NCBI GenBank assembly: GCA_017556745.1
Contig: JAFYMF010000033.1
Coordinates: 1-64,000, forward strand
Length of the DNA stretch: 64,000 bases
From: Clostridia bacterium
GTDB lineage: Bacteria > Bacillota > Clostridia > Oscillospirales > CAG-272
Direction: 5' to 3'
The position numbers and the translations under genes are program-made. The notes under the pieces are model-generated. The model did no database searches. It saw nothing but the letters and a program-made list of their open reading frames with translations, and was not told the origin of the DNA. Positions 8,931 through 18,246 of this stretch are shown here, piece by piece. The first letter of the stretch is position 1, and each line of letters begins with the position of its first letter.

Positions 8931-10467
8931 TTGCCCCCACCTCCTTCATTGCCGCAAGTCTCCATGTAGGAGGAGTGTTTTCGTTTTCACTGTATTTAAG
9001 AAAATACCATCTTTCATTCATGGAATCTATGATCTCTTTTCCGTAATACAGCTTCATATGCTTATCAAAGCTGATATCCACTGAGAAACAATTCTCGGTT
9101 ATTTGCCTGAAATTAACTACCTTTTCGTTTCTGAACGGTGGATCCATAAGGGTGTGTATACTGGTGAAGGTAATATCTATACCGTTTGCATACTTTGTTG
9201 CTATAGAGTACTGATATGACCCTTTGATAAGATGCTGTGATATTTCCCCAAATCCGTGTGATGGGCCTTCAATATCGTTTGATACAAACATACTCCATTT
9301 TTCGGCTACCTCGAGGGGATTTACCTCAATGGAAATTTTTTCGGGAATAATGTCTGATCCTGGCAAATCGGTATAGTCAACGGAAAGGAGAGAAGTATCC
9401 GCTTTTAGTTCGGTACCGTCGGTGGTTACCGTTATTATCTCTGCGTTATCTTTGAGAATAGCTATACTGTATTCTGCAAGGCGGGGCAGATCCTTTGCAA
9501 ACTCGGCAAATCCGGTATATTCAGGGTTGTCAGTGAGGGTAATTGCACTGTCGGGAATTTCTTTACCGTCGGCGGTTACTCTAAAATTCTCAGGTGCCTT
9601 CAAAGTCATATAGGTTAAGGGAACAGTACTTTCACCTGCGTATACTATCGAGTTTCCATACAGATCTTCAATGATAATTTCCGGTTCGGTTAAGGTTACG
9701 ATACTGTGTTTTTCGTGTCCGTTGTCAAGTAATTCTCCTGTGTGTCGATCACCATTCAATTTTACCGAAACGGTGTTTGGCAATGTGATAGAATAATTAT
9801 ATATTTGAGGAAGCACCTTGTCACCTTTGAGAGTGTAGTTAACTATACTGCCGTCATCTGAGGTTATTTTAAAATTCGGGGGAAGAAAAATGTTTTCTAT
9901 CGTGTATTTTATCTCGGATTCGGTTATTTCTGTTACCGAATCTGAGTTAACTGCTACACCACCCAGGGAAATATGATAGCCTATAGGTATAGAAACAGTA
10001 TATTTATGAGAATCGAATGTCGCTTTTATATCAGCAATTTCCCAGTTTGTCCATGAAAATACAGCAAGACGGGTTATCGGATCGCCTACCGCTTTAAGAT
10101 GTACTTCGGCAAGTGTAAAGCCGTCCTTTTTTACAGTGTATACTTGTTCGCTTGATGTGGTACCGCCTGCTTTTTTTGCAATAGTAAGGTCATCTGAAGA
10201 CAGCATGTCAGTATATTCACCCTTCAGATCACGGCCTGCTTCGTATTTGCTGACGGATATTTTATCGAATCCTATATCTGACCATAACTTACCGCTTCGT
10301 GAGTCAATTATCAGTTTATCTATTGCTTCATACACTCTTTTCTCGGGTTGAGCCTCCTCATAGCTTCTGAGAAGCGAGGAAACATACAGTACCGCCGCTA
10401 CGGCAAGAATGAGTAAAGTAAAAAGATACAAGAGGTAAATATATTTAAATTTTCCGCGTTTTTTCAT
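8920..10467 (-). CDS. Membrane-anchored extracytoplasmic protein of unknown function with repeated modules
   Basis: A 515-residue protein. A basic start, K-K-R-G-K-F-K, precedes one membrane helix (about 10-30); the rest should be outside the cell. I do not recognise a named domain. At least three stretches share a strand pattern in which V/I-x-V/I-P or L-x-A-P is followed by a V-x-x-N/D-G turn (about 160-175, 232-245 and 297-310), suggesting tandem Ig-like modules. The last 130 residues look like a separate alpha/beta domain and contain the tryptophans of K-W-S-M-F and E-R-W-Y-F. It lies between the PAP2 phosphatase (3-bp gap) and the phosphodiester glycosidase (overlap), so a role in wall or surface polymer handling is the best guess. 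Confidence 0.6.
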   Translation of the reverse strand: MKKRGKFKYIYLLYLFTLLILAVAAVLYVSSLLRSYEEAQPEKRVYEAIDKLIIDSRSGKLWSDIGFDKISVSKYEAGRDLKGEYTDMLSSDDLTIAKKAGGTTSSEQVYTVKKDGFTLAEVHLKAVGDPITRLAVFSWTNWEIADIKATFDSHKYTVSIPIGYHISLGGVAVNSDSVTEITESEIKYTIENIFLPPNFKITSDDGSIVNYTLKGDKVLPQIYNYSITLPNTVSVKLNGDRHTGELLDNGHEKHSIVTLTEPEIIIEDLYGNSIVYAGESTVPLTYMTLKAPENFRVTADGKEIPDSAITLTDNPEYTGFAEFAKDLPRLAEYSIAILKDNAEIITVTTDGTELKADTSLLSVDYTDLPGSDIIPEKISIEVNPLEVAEKWSMFVSNDIEGPSHGFGEISQHLIKGSYQYSIATKYANGIDITFTSIHTLMDPPFRNEKVVNFRQITENCFSVDISFDKHMKLYYGKEIIDSMNERWYFLKYSENENTPPTWRLAAMKEVGANGK

Positions 10468-10470
10468 TAT

Positions 10471-11043
10471 TTACTTTCCTTCGGGGATACCGATCTTTCT
10501 GTCAAGGTCGTACTTGTTGAATATGTATTTTATAACAAAGTAAGCTATAATGGCATATCCGGTACCGAGGATGATGCTGGCGAGGACATCTGTTGGATAG
10601 TGAACGTAGAGATACATTCTTGAAAATGCAATTATAACAGCGAAAATAATAGCAGGAATTCCTATTGATTTCTTTTTGCAAAGGAGAAGTGCTACCGATG
10701 CCTCAAAGGACGCAATAACGTGTCCTGACGGAAAGGAAAAGTCGCTGAGACTGCCTACTATAAGATCGGCTCCCGCATTAAAGTCATAGGGACGGATGCG
10801 GGCAACCATGGGCTTCATCATCAGATTAACGGTGAGCAGTCCGAATATGAGAGCGAGGCCGACTGTTAAACCGGCTTTTCTGGTTTTTCTGAAAAACAGC
10901 ATTACTACAGCTAAAGCTATCCATATTATTCCTCCGTCAACAAGGGATGACAGAACAGGTATGACCGCATCAAGAAACGGACAGGAAAATGTGTTTTGTA
11001 TCCAGTCAAGGATCGGTATCTCAAATTCGTTAAAATAATTCAT
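10471..11043 (-). CDS. PAP2-family membrane phosphatase
   Basis: A 190-residue integral membrane protein with about five or six helices. The acid phosphatase signature is complete: K-P-M-V-A-R-I-R-P near 77-85, P-S-G-H near 106-109, and S-R-M-Y-L-Y-V-H-Y-P-T-D near 139-150. Relatives dephosphorylate undecaprenyl pyrophosphate or other lipid phosphates at the outer face of the membrane. It overlaps the upstream glycosyltransferase gene by 4 bp (ATGA). Together they fit a lipid-carrier cycle: sugar loading onto a polyprenyl phosphate followed by carrier recycling. The exact lipid cannot be read from sequence. Confidence 0.88.
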   Translation of the reverse strand: MNYFNEFEIPILDWIQNTFSCPFLDAVIPVLSSLVDGGIIWIALAVVMLFFRKTRKAGLTVGLALIFGLLTVNLMMKPMVARIRPYDFNAGADLIVGSLSDFSFPSGHVIASFEASVALLLCKKKSIGIPAIIFAVIIAFSRMYLYVHYPTDVLASIILGTGYAIIAYFVIKYIFNKYDLDRKIGIPEGK

Positions 11044-12119
11044 TTTTTGTTCTCCTTAGATGAAAATACCCATTTTTGCTGAACTCTGAAGCTGATAACC
11101 ATAAGAAGCAGATCTATGACGATCTTTATCAGCGTGCTGATAATGGGGGCGGTAACACCTAAGAGCTTTTCTGTGGTGAATACCAGAAGAGAAGAGAGGG
11201 TAATTTGGACCGCCGCAAGTATGTAATATTTCGTAATGGTCTTGGCATTGGTCTTGCCCTCGAAAACTATCTTTGCGTTCAGGAAATAGTTGAGCAGGGA
11301 TGAAACGATTCTCGCTATGATCGATGCAGTAAAGGTGAGTGGAAAAGGGAGAATCAATCCAAATAGTTTGAAATGCTTGATTAGCCAAAATACAAGGGTG
11401 TCTGTTATCGCAGATGCGGTGGAGCTGGCAAGATATTTTATTATCCGTCCGTAAATGCGTATACTGTCTCTTATTACTCTGAAGTGAGATGACTTGTTTT
11501 CATCAAGATATACCGTGGATATCGGTACTTCGGAAAAAGGAATGTCTAAACTGTTCATAGTAAAAAGAACATTGGTTTCATATTCAAATCTGTCCCCTTT
11601 AACTTCTGTAAGAGGGGCGATATATTTTCTTGGGAATCCTCTGAGACCTGTTTGAGTATCGGTTATTTTCATGCCGAAAAAGATACGGAATACTGCAGAG
11701 GTGGTACGGTTACCAAACTTACTTCTTGGTGGGACGTTTGCGGAAGAAAAATCTCTTGCGCCGATAATTACCTCATCGCGGTCTATTATTGCATTCGCTA
11801 CTTTGAGAATGTCTGTAGGTAGATGCTGACCATCGGCATCTGCGGTTACGACACCGTTTCTTTCGGGTCTATTTTGAAGGAAATAACTGAAGGCGGTCTT
11901 CAAAGCTGCGCCTTTCCCGCGATTGACGGGATGATGGAGAAGGGTACACTCGGGTATGCTCTCTATTATACTGAAAATATTATCAAAACTTGTATCACTT
12001 CCGTCGTTGACAATGATAATATCATCGAAGCCAATATCGGTAAGGTCATTTACCGTTGCAATGAGCTTCTCATCCGGCTTATATGCGGGTATAATTATTG
12101 AGATCCTGTTTTTACACAT
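11040..12119 (-). CDS. Family 2 glycosyltransferase fused to a GtrA-like membrane domain
   Basis: A 359-residue fusion. Residues 1-215 form a GT-A fold of the dolichyl-phosphate mannose synthase type: I-S-I-I-I-P-A-Y at the start, N-D-G-S-D near 37-41, and D-A-D-G-Q-H near 91-96 holding the metal-binding acidic residues. Residues about 225-350 have four hydrophobic segments typical of GtrA-type flippase-like domains. Such fusions make polyprenyl-phosphate sugars and help move them across the membrane. It is the first gene of the four-gene minus-strand operon. A GGAGAAGG site lies just upstream. No clean promoter was found in the 250 bp upstream. Confidence 0.88.
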   Translation of the reverse strand: MCKNRISIIIPAYKPDEKLIATVNDLTDIGFDDIIIVNDGSDTSFDNIFSIIESIPECTLLHHPVNRGKGAALKTAFSYFLQNRPERNGVVTADADGQHLPTDILKVANAIIDRDEVIIGARDFSSANVPPRSKFGNRTTSAVFRIFFGMKITDTQTGLRGFPRKYIAPLTEVKGDRFEYETNVLFTMNSLDIPFSEVPISTVYLDENKSSHFRVIRDSIRIYGRIIKYLASSTASAITDTLVFWLIKHFKLFGLILPFPLTFTASIIARIVSSLLNYFLNAKIVFEGKTNAKTITKYYILAAVQITLSSLLVFTTEKLLGVTAPIISTLIKIVIDLLLMVISFRVQQKWVFSSKENKK

Positions 12120-12297
12120 ATCGCCTTCTCCTTTGCTTTGATGTTGGATTTGTCCTAATTTTATTTTAACATTAAGTTAATTAAAAGGCAATGGAAAATG
12201 AAAACATTACGGTAAAAAATATGTAAAAAGTTGAAGATTTCAACACTATAACGTATAACAGAAATACAAGTTAAAAGGTACAGGTAAAATGAAATGC

Positions 12298-12326
12298 TTG
12301 ACATGTAAATTGACGTATTGTATAAT
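12298..12326 (+). promoter_or_regulatory. Consensus sigma-A promoter of beta-helix lipoprotein 1
   Basis: TTGACA at 12298-12303 and TATAAT at 12321-12326 with a 17-bp spacer: a perfect consensus pair. The remainder of the 12120-12371 gap is AT-rich with no gene. Confidence 0.85.
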
Positions 12327-12371
12327 TTGATTAGTGTTAATTTCTTGCTTTTTGAAAGGATTTTATTAGTT

Positions 12372-12935
12372 ATGAAAAAGAATTATCGAGTTTTATCATT
12401 GTTGCTTGCGTGTATCTTTTTCGTAAGTGTTCTTGCCTCCTGTTCCGGAGGGGAGACACCGGAAGATACAACGTCTGCGGACACAACTGCTGTTTCCGTG
12501 CCGGACAATTGGCCCGAGGTAGACGGAACGGTTATTTACGTAGATGTTTCAGCCGAGGACGGCGGTGACGGAAGTAAGACAACCCCTTATAAGAGTATCC
12601 CCGAAGCACAGGCAAGGATCCGCGAGATAAAGAGTGCAGAGGGGCTTCCCGATGGCGGTATTACCGTTCTTGTGGCTTCGGGTGAATACAATATTAAGGA
12701 TGGAATCAAGTTCACCGAAGAGGATTCGGGTACGGAGAGCGCACCTATAAAGTATGTGTCTGCCGAGAAGGGCGGAGCTGTTCTGAATGGCGGAGTTACC
12801 CTTAATGCTTCCGATTTTGAACCACTTAACAATGAGGAAAAAGCTATACTTAATGATGCGGCGGCGAAAGAAGCTGTTCGCAAAATAGACCTTACCAAGT
12901 ATGGTCTTACCTCCGAGGATTTGGGAGCACTTCAT
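12372..12935 (+). repeat. Long direct repeat, copy A
   Basis: The first roughly 560 bases of this gene are nearly identical to the start of the next gene (14729-15292), including a shared stretch across the lipobox. The edges are approximate. Downstream the genes diverge and then become similar again near the C-terminus. Confidence 0.75.
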
Positions 12936-14579
12936 AACTATGGTCATGCGGCTGCTAAAACCAGTTCCGCACAGGGATATTCTGAGTTGTTTATTAACAA
13001 TGAGAGAATGACCATTTCCCGTTATCCGAATTTATCTGATGATGATTCTAACCTTCGTACCGGAAGTACTAATGGTAAAGATGAATTTCAGATATTGTCA
13101 ATAAATGAATTTGAGGCTCCTGCTTTTGCTGTTAAAGAACGTGGTGTTAATTGGAATACTGATGATCTTTGGGTGTTTGGTTATTTTGAATATCCATGGG
13201 CGGATTCTGCCGTTAAGGTTTCATCTTTGGATCTTGAATCACTCACTGTTGCGATAGACGATATTTTAGCATACAGCATCAAAGTGGTTAAACCTTTCTA
13301 TTTTTACAATATTTTGGCAGAGACAGATGAAATTGGAGAATATTACATAGATCGCGAGAACGCAGTTCTTTATGTATATCCAACCGAGGATTTTGAAAAC
13401 AGTAAAATTACAGTTTCATCAGCAAGCGACAATCTTATAACAGCACAAAATGTTTCTTATATTACTTTCGAAGGATTTGAACTTACAGGTTCAATAACTA
13501 ACGCTCTTGTTCTTAGTGGAGAATATATTACTGTAGATAATTGCCTCATCCGTGATGTCCGTTACAATGCGATCGAGGCGACGGGTACCAATATAACAAT
13601 TCAGAACAGTGAGATCTGTCAGATCGGTGACTCCGGTATTATAATAACCGGAGGTGATGCAAGTACTCTTACTAACTCTGAAAATCTTGTATATAACAAC
13701 TACATATACAATTGGGGGCAAGTTGGCAGAACCTATGAGAGCGCGATTGAACTCTATGGATGTGGAGTAACTGTATCTCATAACGAAATGCATAATGCTC
13801 CTCATCAGGCTATAACCTGGAATGGACCCAACCATGTGATGGAATATAACGAGATATATAATGTTTGTCTTGAGACCAGCGACTGCGGTGCTATGTATTC
13901 CGGTCGTCGATATGATTGGTATGGCGGAGTTATTCGTTATAATTATATTCATGATATTGGTTCCGGTAGTGCGGCAGCTCAGGGCATCTATCTTGACGAT
14001 GCTCTTTCCGGACAGACTGTTTATGGTAATGTTATTGTAAATACTACCGATTACGGAATACAAGTTGGTGGTGGACGAGACAATATAATAGAGAATAATC
14101 TTATCATAAATGTGGCAGGGAATACAATTGATTTCGATTGTCGTGCGTACGAGGCTTTGACGTCCGGCGAAGGACATTGGTTCTATTCGTGTATAGCATA
14201 TATGAGTAATCTTCTTATTCCGGCACAGACATGGCAGATATGGCTTGATACTTTCCCCGGCTACGGTGATATCATACCATATACGGCTGACTATACAGGT
14301 GATCTTGACGACCCCAATTTGTCTGTTAATCCCTCAAACAATATTGTTCGTACGAATATGTATTATGTCCTTGATGAGGGTATAAGAGGTAATGATGGTA
14401 TTAGCAGCAGAGTTGTTGAAATGAGTATTGTAGAAAATAATCATACAATATTGGATCTCGAGCACACCGATATTCCCGGATATGTATCCGGTGATTATAC
14501 TCTTGCCGATGATGCAGAGGCGTATCAGTACGGCTTTGAAAAGCTGCCATTTGATGAAATGGGACGTATAGAAAAATAA
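12372..14579 (+). CDS. Parallel beta-helix lipoprotein, GH141-like (copy 1)
   Basis: A 735-residue lipoprotein starting at ATG 12372 (GAAAGGA upstream) rather than at an earlier in-frame ATG. The signal peptide ends in a lipobox, L-A-S-C-S near 20-24, then a short D-T-T linker. The N-terminal module has Y-V-D-x-S-A-E-D-G-G-D-G-S and E-E-D-S-G-T, as in GH141-type glycosidases; the rest is a right-handed parallel beta-helix. Acidic candidates for catalysis lie in T-S-D-C-G-A-M-Y-S-G-R and Y-L-D-D-A-L-S-G, about 40 residues apart. From memory, GH141 enzymes act on plant cell-wall glycans such as fucosylated or xylan structures. The exact activity here is not known. It belongs to a five-member local paralogue set. 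Confidence 0.75.
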   Translation: MKKNYRVLSLLLACIFFVSVLASCSGGETPEDTTSADTTAVSVPDNWPEVDGTVIYVDVSAEDGGDGSKTTPYKSIPEAQARIREIKSAEGLPDGGITVLVASGEYNIKDGIKFTEEDSGTESAPIKYVSAEKGGAVLNGGVTLNASDFEPLNNEEKAILNDAAAKEAVRKIDLTKYGLTSEDLGALHNYGHAAAKTSSAQGYSELFINNERMTISRYPNLSDDDSNLRTGSTNGKDEFQILSINEFEAPAFAVKERGVNWNTDDLWVFGYFEYPWADSAVKVSSLDLESLTVAIDDILAYSIKVVKPFYFYNILAETDEIGEYYIDRENAVLYVYPTEDFENSKITVSSASDNLITAQNVSYITFEGFELTGSITNALVLSGEYITVDNCLIRDVRYNAIEATGTNITIQNSEICQIGDSGIIITGGDASTLTNSENLVYNNYIYNWGQVGRTYESAIELYGCGVTVSHNEMHNAPHQAITWNGPNHVMEYNEIYNVCLETSDCGAMYSGRRYDWYGGVIRYNYIHDIGSGSAAAQGIYLDDALSGQTVYGNVIVNTTDYGIQVGGGRDNIIENNLIINVAGNTIDFDCRAYEALTSGEGHWFYSCIAYMSNLLIPAQTWQIWLDTFPGYGDIIPYTADYTGDLDDPNLSVNPSNNIVRTNMYYVLDEGIRGNDGISSRVVEMSIVENNHTILDLEHTDIPGYVSGDYTLADDAEAYQYGFEKLPFDEMGRIEK

Positions 14580-14592
14580 AGAAATATTTTAT

Positions 14593-14620
14593 GGCACCCC
14601 ATTTATGGTGGTGCCTATTT
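14593..14620 (+). terminator. Probable terminator
   Basis: GGCACC and GGTGCC arms are followed by TATTTCTTTT. The short stem makes this a modest call. Confidence 0.55.
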
Positions 14621-14666
14621 CTTTTATTGTGTATGTTCTTTAACTGTGTGAAGAATGGGCTTCTTA

Positions 14667-14695
14667 TTGACAATACAGTGTTTGTAATATATAAT
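14667..14695 (+). promoter_or_regulatory. Consensus sigma-A promoter of beta-helix lipoprotein 2
   Basis: TTGACA at 14667-14672 and TATAAT at 14690-14695 with a 17-bp spacer. Confidence 0.85.
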
Positions 14696-14728
14696 TTATT
14701 TGTATTGTAAGAAAGGATTTAATCAATT

Positions 14729-15292
14729 ATGAAAAAGAATTATCGTATTGTATCATTGCTGCTTGCGTGTGTCTTTTTCGTAAGTGTTCTTGCCTCCTGT
14801 TCCGGAGGGGAGACACCGGAAGATACAACGTCTGCGGACACCACTACTGCTCCAGTTCCGGACAATTGGCCCGAGGTTGAAGGAACGGTTATTTACGTAG
14901 ATGCTTCAGCCGAGGATGGCGGTGACGGAAGTAAGACAACCCCTTATAAGAGTATCTCCGAGGCACAGGCAAGGATCCGCGAGATAAAGAGCGGAGAGGG
15001 GCTTCCTGAGGGAGGTATTACCGTTCTTGTGGCATCAGGTGAATATAGCATTAAGGATGGAATCAAGTTCACAGAAGAGGATTCCGGTACAGAGACTGCA
15101 CCTATAAAGTATATGTCTGCCGAGAAGGGCGGAGCTGTTCTGAATGGCGGAGTTACCCTTAACGCTTCAGACTTTGAGCCTCTTAGCGATGATGAAAAAG
15201 CTATACTTAATGATGCGACGGCCAAGGAAGCTGTTCGCAAGATAGATCTTACCAAGTATGGTCTTACCTCCGAGGATTTGGGTGAACTGCAT
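14729..15292 (+). repeat. Long direct repeat, copy B
   Basis: This pairs with 12372-12935. It could allow homologous recombination that deletes or fuses the two genes. Confidence 0.75.
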
Positions 15293-16939
15293 CAGTATGG
15301 TTTCTCTTCTAAAAAGCCGTCTTCGGGACGTGGTTATTCGGAGTTGTTTATTAACAGCGAGAGAATGACTATTTCCCGTTATCCCAATGCAAATGCCGAA
15401 GACCCTAATTTATATACCGGTAGCGGAGACGGAGTTGCCAATTTTGATATACTTACAACAGGTGAACATGAAGCTCCTTCTTTGGCTATTAAGGAGCGTG
15501 GAGTCAACTGGAATATTGATGAACTTTGGGCCTTTGGTTATTTCTATTACGGTTGGTCGGACGCAGCTGTGAGAGTTGCCGATCTTGATACAAATAGTTT
15601 GAATGTTATATTGGCACAGAATGTTACTTTCGGTATATGTGAAGAACAAAATTTTTACTTTTTTAATATATTAGCTGAAACCGACCTTCCTGGTGAATAT
15701 TATATAGACCGTAAAAATGCTGTTCTCTATCTTTACCCAACCGAGGATTTCGAAAATAGTTCTATAAGCATATCTGTAATTGACGAAACAATAGTGTCCG
15801 GTTTAAATATATCATACATTACACTTGACGGTTTCGAAATTACCGGTTCAAGAACCAATGGAATCGTTGTTTACGGAGATAACGTTACTATAGATAACTG
15901 TTTAATACGTGACGTTCGTTATAATGCAGTAGAGATTACAGGCAGTAACATTGTTGTTAAGAATAGTGAACTTTGTCAAATCGGTGATGCAGGAATCATT
16001 GCCGGTGGCGGTAATGCAGAAACACTTACTTCATCAGGCATTCTTATATACAATAACTACATTCATCACTGGGGCCAAGTGGGAAGAACGTATGAGAGCG
16101 CGGTAGAGCTTAATGGATGTGGTATTACAGTATCTCATAATGAAATGCACGACGCTCCACATCAGGCTATAACCTGGGATGGACCCAATCACGTGATGGA
16201 ATATAATAATATATATAATGTTTGTCTTGAAACAGATGATTGCGGTGCTATATATACCGGACGTCGTTATGATTGGTATGGTGGGGTTATTCGTTATAAT
16301 TATATTCACGATGTTGGTTCTGATACTGCCGGGGCACACGGTATTTATCTTGACGATGCACTTTCCGGTCAGACTGTTTACGGTAATGTTATAGCCAACA
16401 TTACAGGACATGGAATTGTTTTGGCAGGCGGAAGAGATAATGTTATTGAGAATAATCTCATAATCAACTGTGTCGGAAACAGTATCAGCTTTGATATACG
16501 TGCCCGTGAAGCAATGATGAACGGTGTGGGAGATTGGTTTTATGATATCACGCTAACAATGAGTGAACAGCTTAAACAAGCACAGACACGTCCGGCATGG
16601 CTGGAGTATTTCCCCGGATATGGTGATATTATCCCATATACTGCCGATTATGCGGGAGATATTTATGATCCCATGGTATCTTGCAATCCCTCTAACAACA
16701 TAGTTCGAAAGAATGTGCATTATACTGTTGATTTAAAGAATAACAAAGGTTTCCTTCTCAATTATGTAGTTTTTATTAATATGAGTACTATTGAGGAAAA
16801 CTACGATTTTATTGATCTTGAATGTGCTCAGATACCGGGTTATTCATCCGGGGATTGTACTCTCACCGATGATGCCGTTGCATATCAGTACGGATTCGAA
16901 AAGCTCCCCTTTGACGAAATGGGACGTATAGACAGTTAA
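14729..16939 (+). CDS. Parallel beta-helix lipoprotein, GH141-like (copy 2)
   Basis: A 736-residue tandem paralogue of the preceding gene with lipobox L-A-S-C-S and a D-T-T linker. The first 190 residues are nearly the same as copy 1, residues about 210-400 differ strongly, and the beta-helix core with H-D-A-P-H-Q-A-I-T-W, T-D-D-C-G-A-I-Y-T-G-R and Y-L-D-D-A-L-S-G is conserved again. The variable middle may set substrate specificity. It has its own promoter and a strong terminator that also serves the convergent apt side. It is likely surface-anchored and acts on a polysaccharide outside the cell. Confidence 0.75.
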   Translation: MKKNYRIVSLLLACVFFVSVLASCSGGETPEDTTSADTTTAPVPDNWPEVEGTVIYVDASAEDGGDGSKTTPYKSISEAQARIREIKSGEGLPEGGITVLVASGEYSIKDGIKFTEEDSGTETAPIKYMSAEKGGAVLNGGVTLNASDFEPLSDDEKAILNDATAKEAVRKIDLTKYGLTSEDLGELHQYGFSSKKPSSGRGYSELFINSERMTISRYPNANAEDPNLYTGSGDGVANFDILTTGEHEAPSLAIKERGVNWNIDELWAFGYFYYGWSDAAVRVADLDTNSLNVILAQNVTFGICEEQNFYFFNILAETDLPGEYYIDRKNAVLYLYPTEDFENSSISISVIDETIVSGLNISYITLDGFEITGSRTNGIVVYGDNVTIDNCLIRDVRYNAVEITGSNIVVKNSELCQIGDAGIIAGGGNAETLTSSGILIYNNYIHHWGQVGRTYESAVELNGCGITVSHNEMHDAPHQAITWDGPNHVMEYNNIYNVCLETDDCGAIYTGRRYDWYGGVIRYNYIHDVGSDTAGAHGIYLDDALSGQTVYGNVIANITGHGIVLAGGRDNVIENNLIINCVGNSISFDIRAREAMMNGVGDWFYDITLTMSEQLKQAQTRPAWLEYFPGYGDIIPYTADYAGDIYDPMVSCNPSNNIVRKNVHYTVDLKNNKGFLLNYVVFINMSTIEENYDFIDLECAQIPGYSSGDCTLTDDAVAYQYGFEKLPFDEMGRIDS

Positions 16940-16948
16940 ACACTAATA

Positions 16949-16981
16949 TAAAAAACCCGACCGTCCGGTCGGGTTTTTTAT
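16949..16981. terminator. Bidirectional terminator
   Basis: AAAAAACCCGACC and GGTCGGGTTTTTT arms lie between convergent genes, with an A-run and a T-run on the two sides. Confidence 0.9.
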
Positions 16982-16994
16982 ATTAGATCAAAAA

Positions 16995-17519
16995 TTATTT
17001 ACCCTCATATGCAACTACTGTATCAACGGAATAGTCCTTTAACTTTTGTCTGCCGTTGAGTCCCTTGAGTTCAAGTAGACAAAGGATCTTGACAACGTCA
17101 GCCTTGAGACTTTCAAGAAGATGAGCTGCCGCCTCAAGAGAACCTCCGGTGGCAATAAGATCATCAATAAGGACGATTCGGGTGCTGGGCTTTACGTCTT
17201 CCTTATGAACCTCAATGGTGGCAGAGCCATACTCCAGAGAGTAGGATGCACTTGCGGTATCGCGAGGAAGCTTACCTTTCTTTCTTATGGGAATAAATGG
17301 CTTACCTAAATTGTATGCGATGGGCATACCAAAAAGAAAACCACGGGATTCGATGCCTGCTATTGCGTCAAACTCGACACCGTCAAGAAAAGCGGACATC
17401 TTGTCAATTGCCATTTTAAGTCCTACGGGATCATTAAGCACAGAGGTAACGTCTCTGAAAATGATTCCGGGTTTAGGAAAATCGGGAATGCTCTTTATAT
17501 ATTTTTCCATTTCGTTCAT
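16995..17519 (-). CDS. apt: Adenine phosphoribosyltransferase
   Basis: A 174-residue purine-salvage enzyme making AMP from adenine and PRPP. The family opening P-D-F-P-K-P-G-I-I-F-R-D-V-T is at about 11-24, G-I-E-S-R-G-F near 56-62, and the PRPP-binding loop V-L-I-D-D-L-I-A-T-G-G near 116-126. Length is normal. The ATG at 17519 has GGAG 8 bases upstream. It lies 72 bp downstream of an SGNH hydrolase gene on the same strand and may be the last gene of that transcript. Confidence 0.95.
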   Translation of the reverse strand: MNEMEKYIKSIPDFPKPGIIFRDVTSVLNDPVGLKMAIDKMSAFLDGVEFDAIAGIESRGFLFGMPIAYNLGKPFIPIRKKGKLPRDTASASYSLEYGSATIEVHKEDVKPSTRIVLIDDLIATGGSLEAAAHLLESLKADVVKILCLLELKGLNGRQKLKDYSVDTVVAYEGK

Positions 17520-17591
17520 GATTTTTCTCCGTTTAAAATAAACTATAAAGCTATTTTAACAGATATTTATGAAAAATACAATAGTTTTATG

Positions 17592-18233
17592 TTAAAGAGT
17601 TATAAGAAATTTTTTCAGGATATCCGCTATTATTCGGTGTCCCACGTCATTTGGATGGAGACCGTCCGGAAAATAGCCGCGAATATGTTCTTGGTTTTTA
17701 GGGTCAAGAGGGACGAGACTGTAAAGGTCACAGACCGGTACAGAAAACTTATTACATAGACGGTACATTTCCTTTACGTACGAATCAAGAGGGGTACTGT
17801 CAAAGCCAAGTGCTTTTTCTGCATTTGCACGAGGGAATGGTGTCATAAACAATGTTTTTGCGTTTGGTAATCTTTCTTTTGCGCGAGTGAGAAGGTGCTT
17901 TAGTGCACCGCGGAATGTGAAGAGGTCGTCAGTGCCCTCACGTCCGCTCAGAGGAATAGCACGACCGTAATCATTTGTACCGCCGAAAATAACCAGAAGA
18001 TCACAATCATCCGGAATATCCTCTACTCTCAGGCACATAGGCATTTTATCCCAAATATCGTAGACAGATTCTACCTTTCTTGCAATACAGCTTGCAGAAA
18101 GTCCGTAGTTGTATGCAGTGAATCCCATTTCTTTTGAGAGAAGTGCGTGATAGATAAGTGAATCATCGGAGGGACCTACGCCAAAGGTTATACTGTCGCC
18201 GAGAAAACAAACTTTTTTTCCTTTAAGTTCCAT
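17592..18233 (-). CDS. Cytosolic SGNH hydrolase (tandem copy 3)
   Basis: A 213-residue single-domain GDSL/SGNH hydrolase without a signal peptide. F-L-G-D-S-I-T (nucleophile) is near 10-16, G-G-T-N-D-Y-G is block III, and P-D-G-L-H-P-N-D-V-G-H has the Asp-His pair. Its GAGGTG ribosome site lies only about 3 bases beyond the U-run of a terminator for the upstream gene. It therefore needs terminator read-through or a hidden promoter. It is a paralogue of the next two genes upstream. The likely substrate is an acetylated or acylated small molecule or sugar inside the cell. Confidence 0.85.
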   Translation of the reverse strand: MELKGKKVCFLGDSITFGVGPSDDSLIYHALLSKEMGFTAYNYGLSASCIARKVESVYDIWDKMPMCLRVEDIPDDCDLLVIFGGTNDYGRAIPLSGREGTDDLFTFRGALKHLLTRAKERLPNAKTLFMTPFPRANAEKALGFDSTPLDSYVKEMYRLCNKFSVPVCDLYSLVPLDPKNQEHIRGYFPDGLHPNDVGHRIIADILKKFLITL

Positions 18234-18246
18234 AAAAACACCTCAT

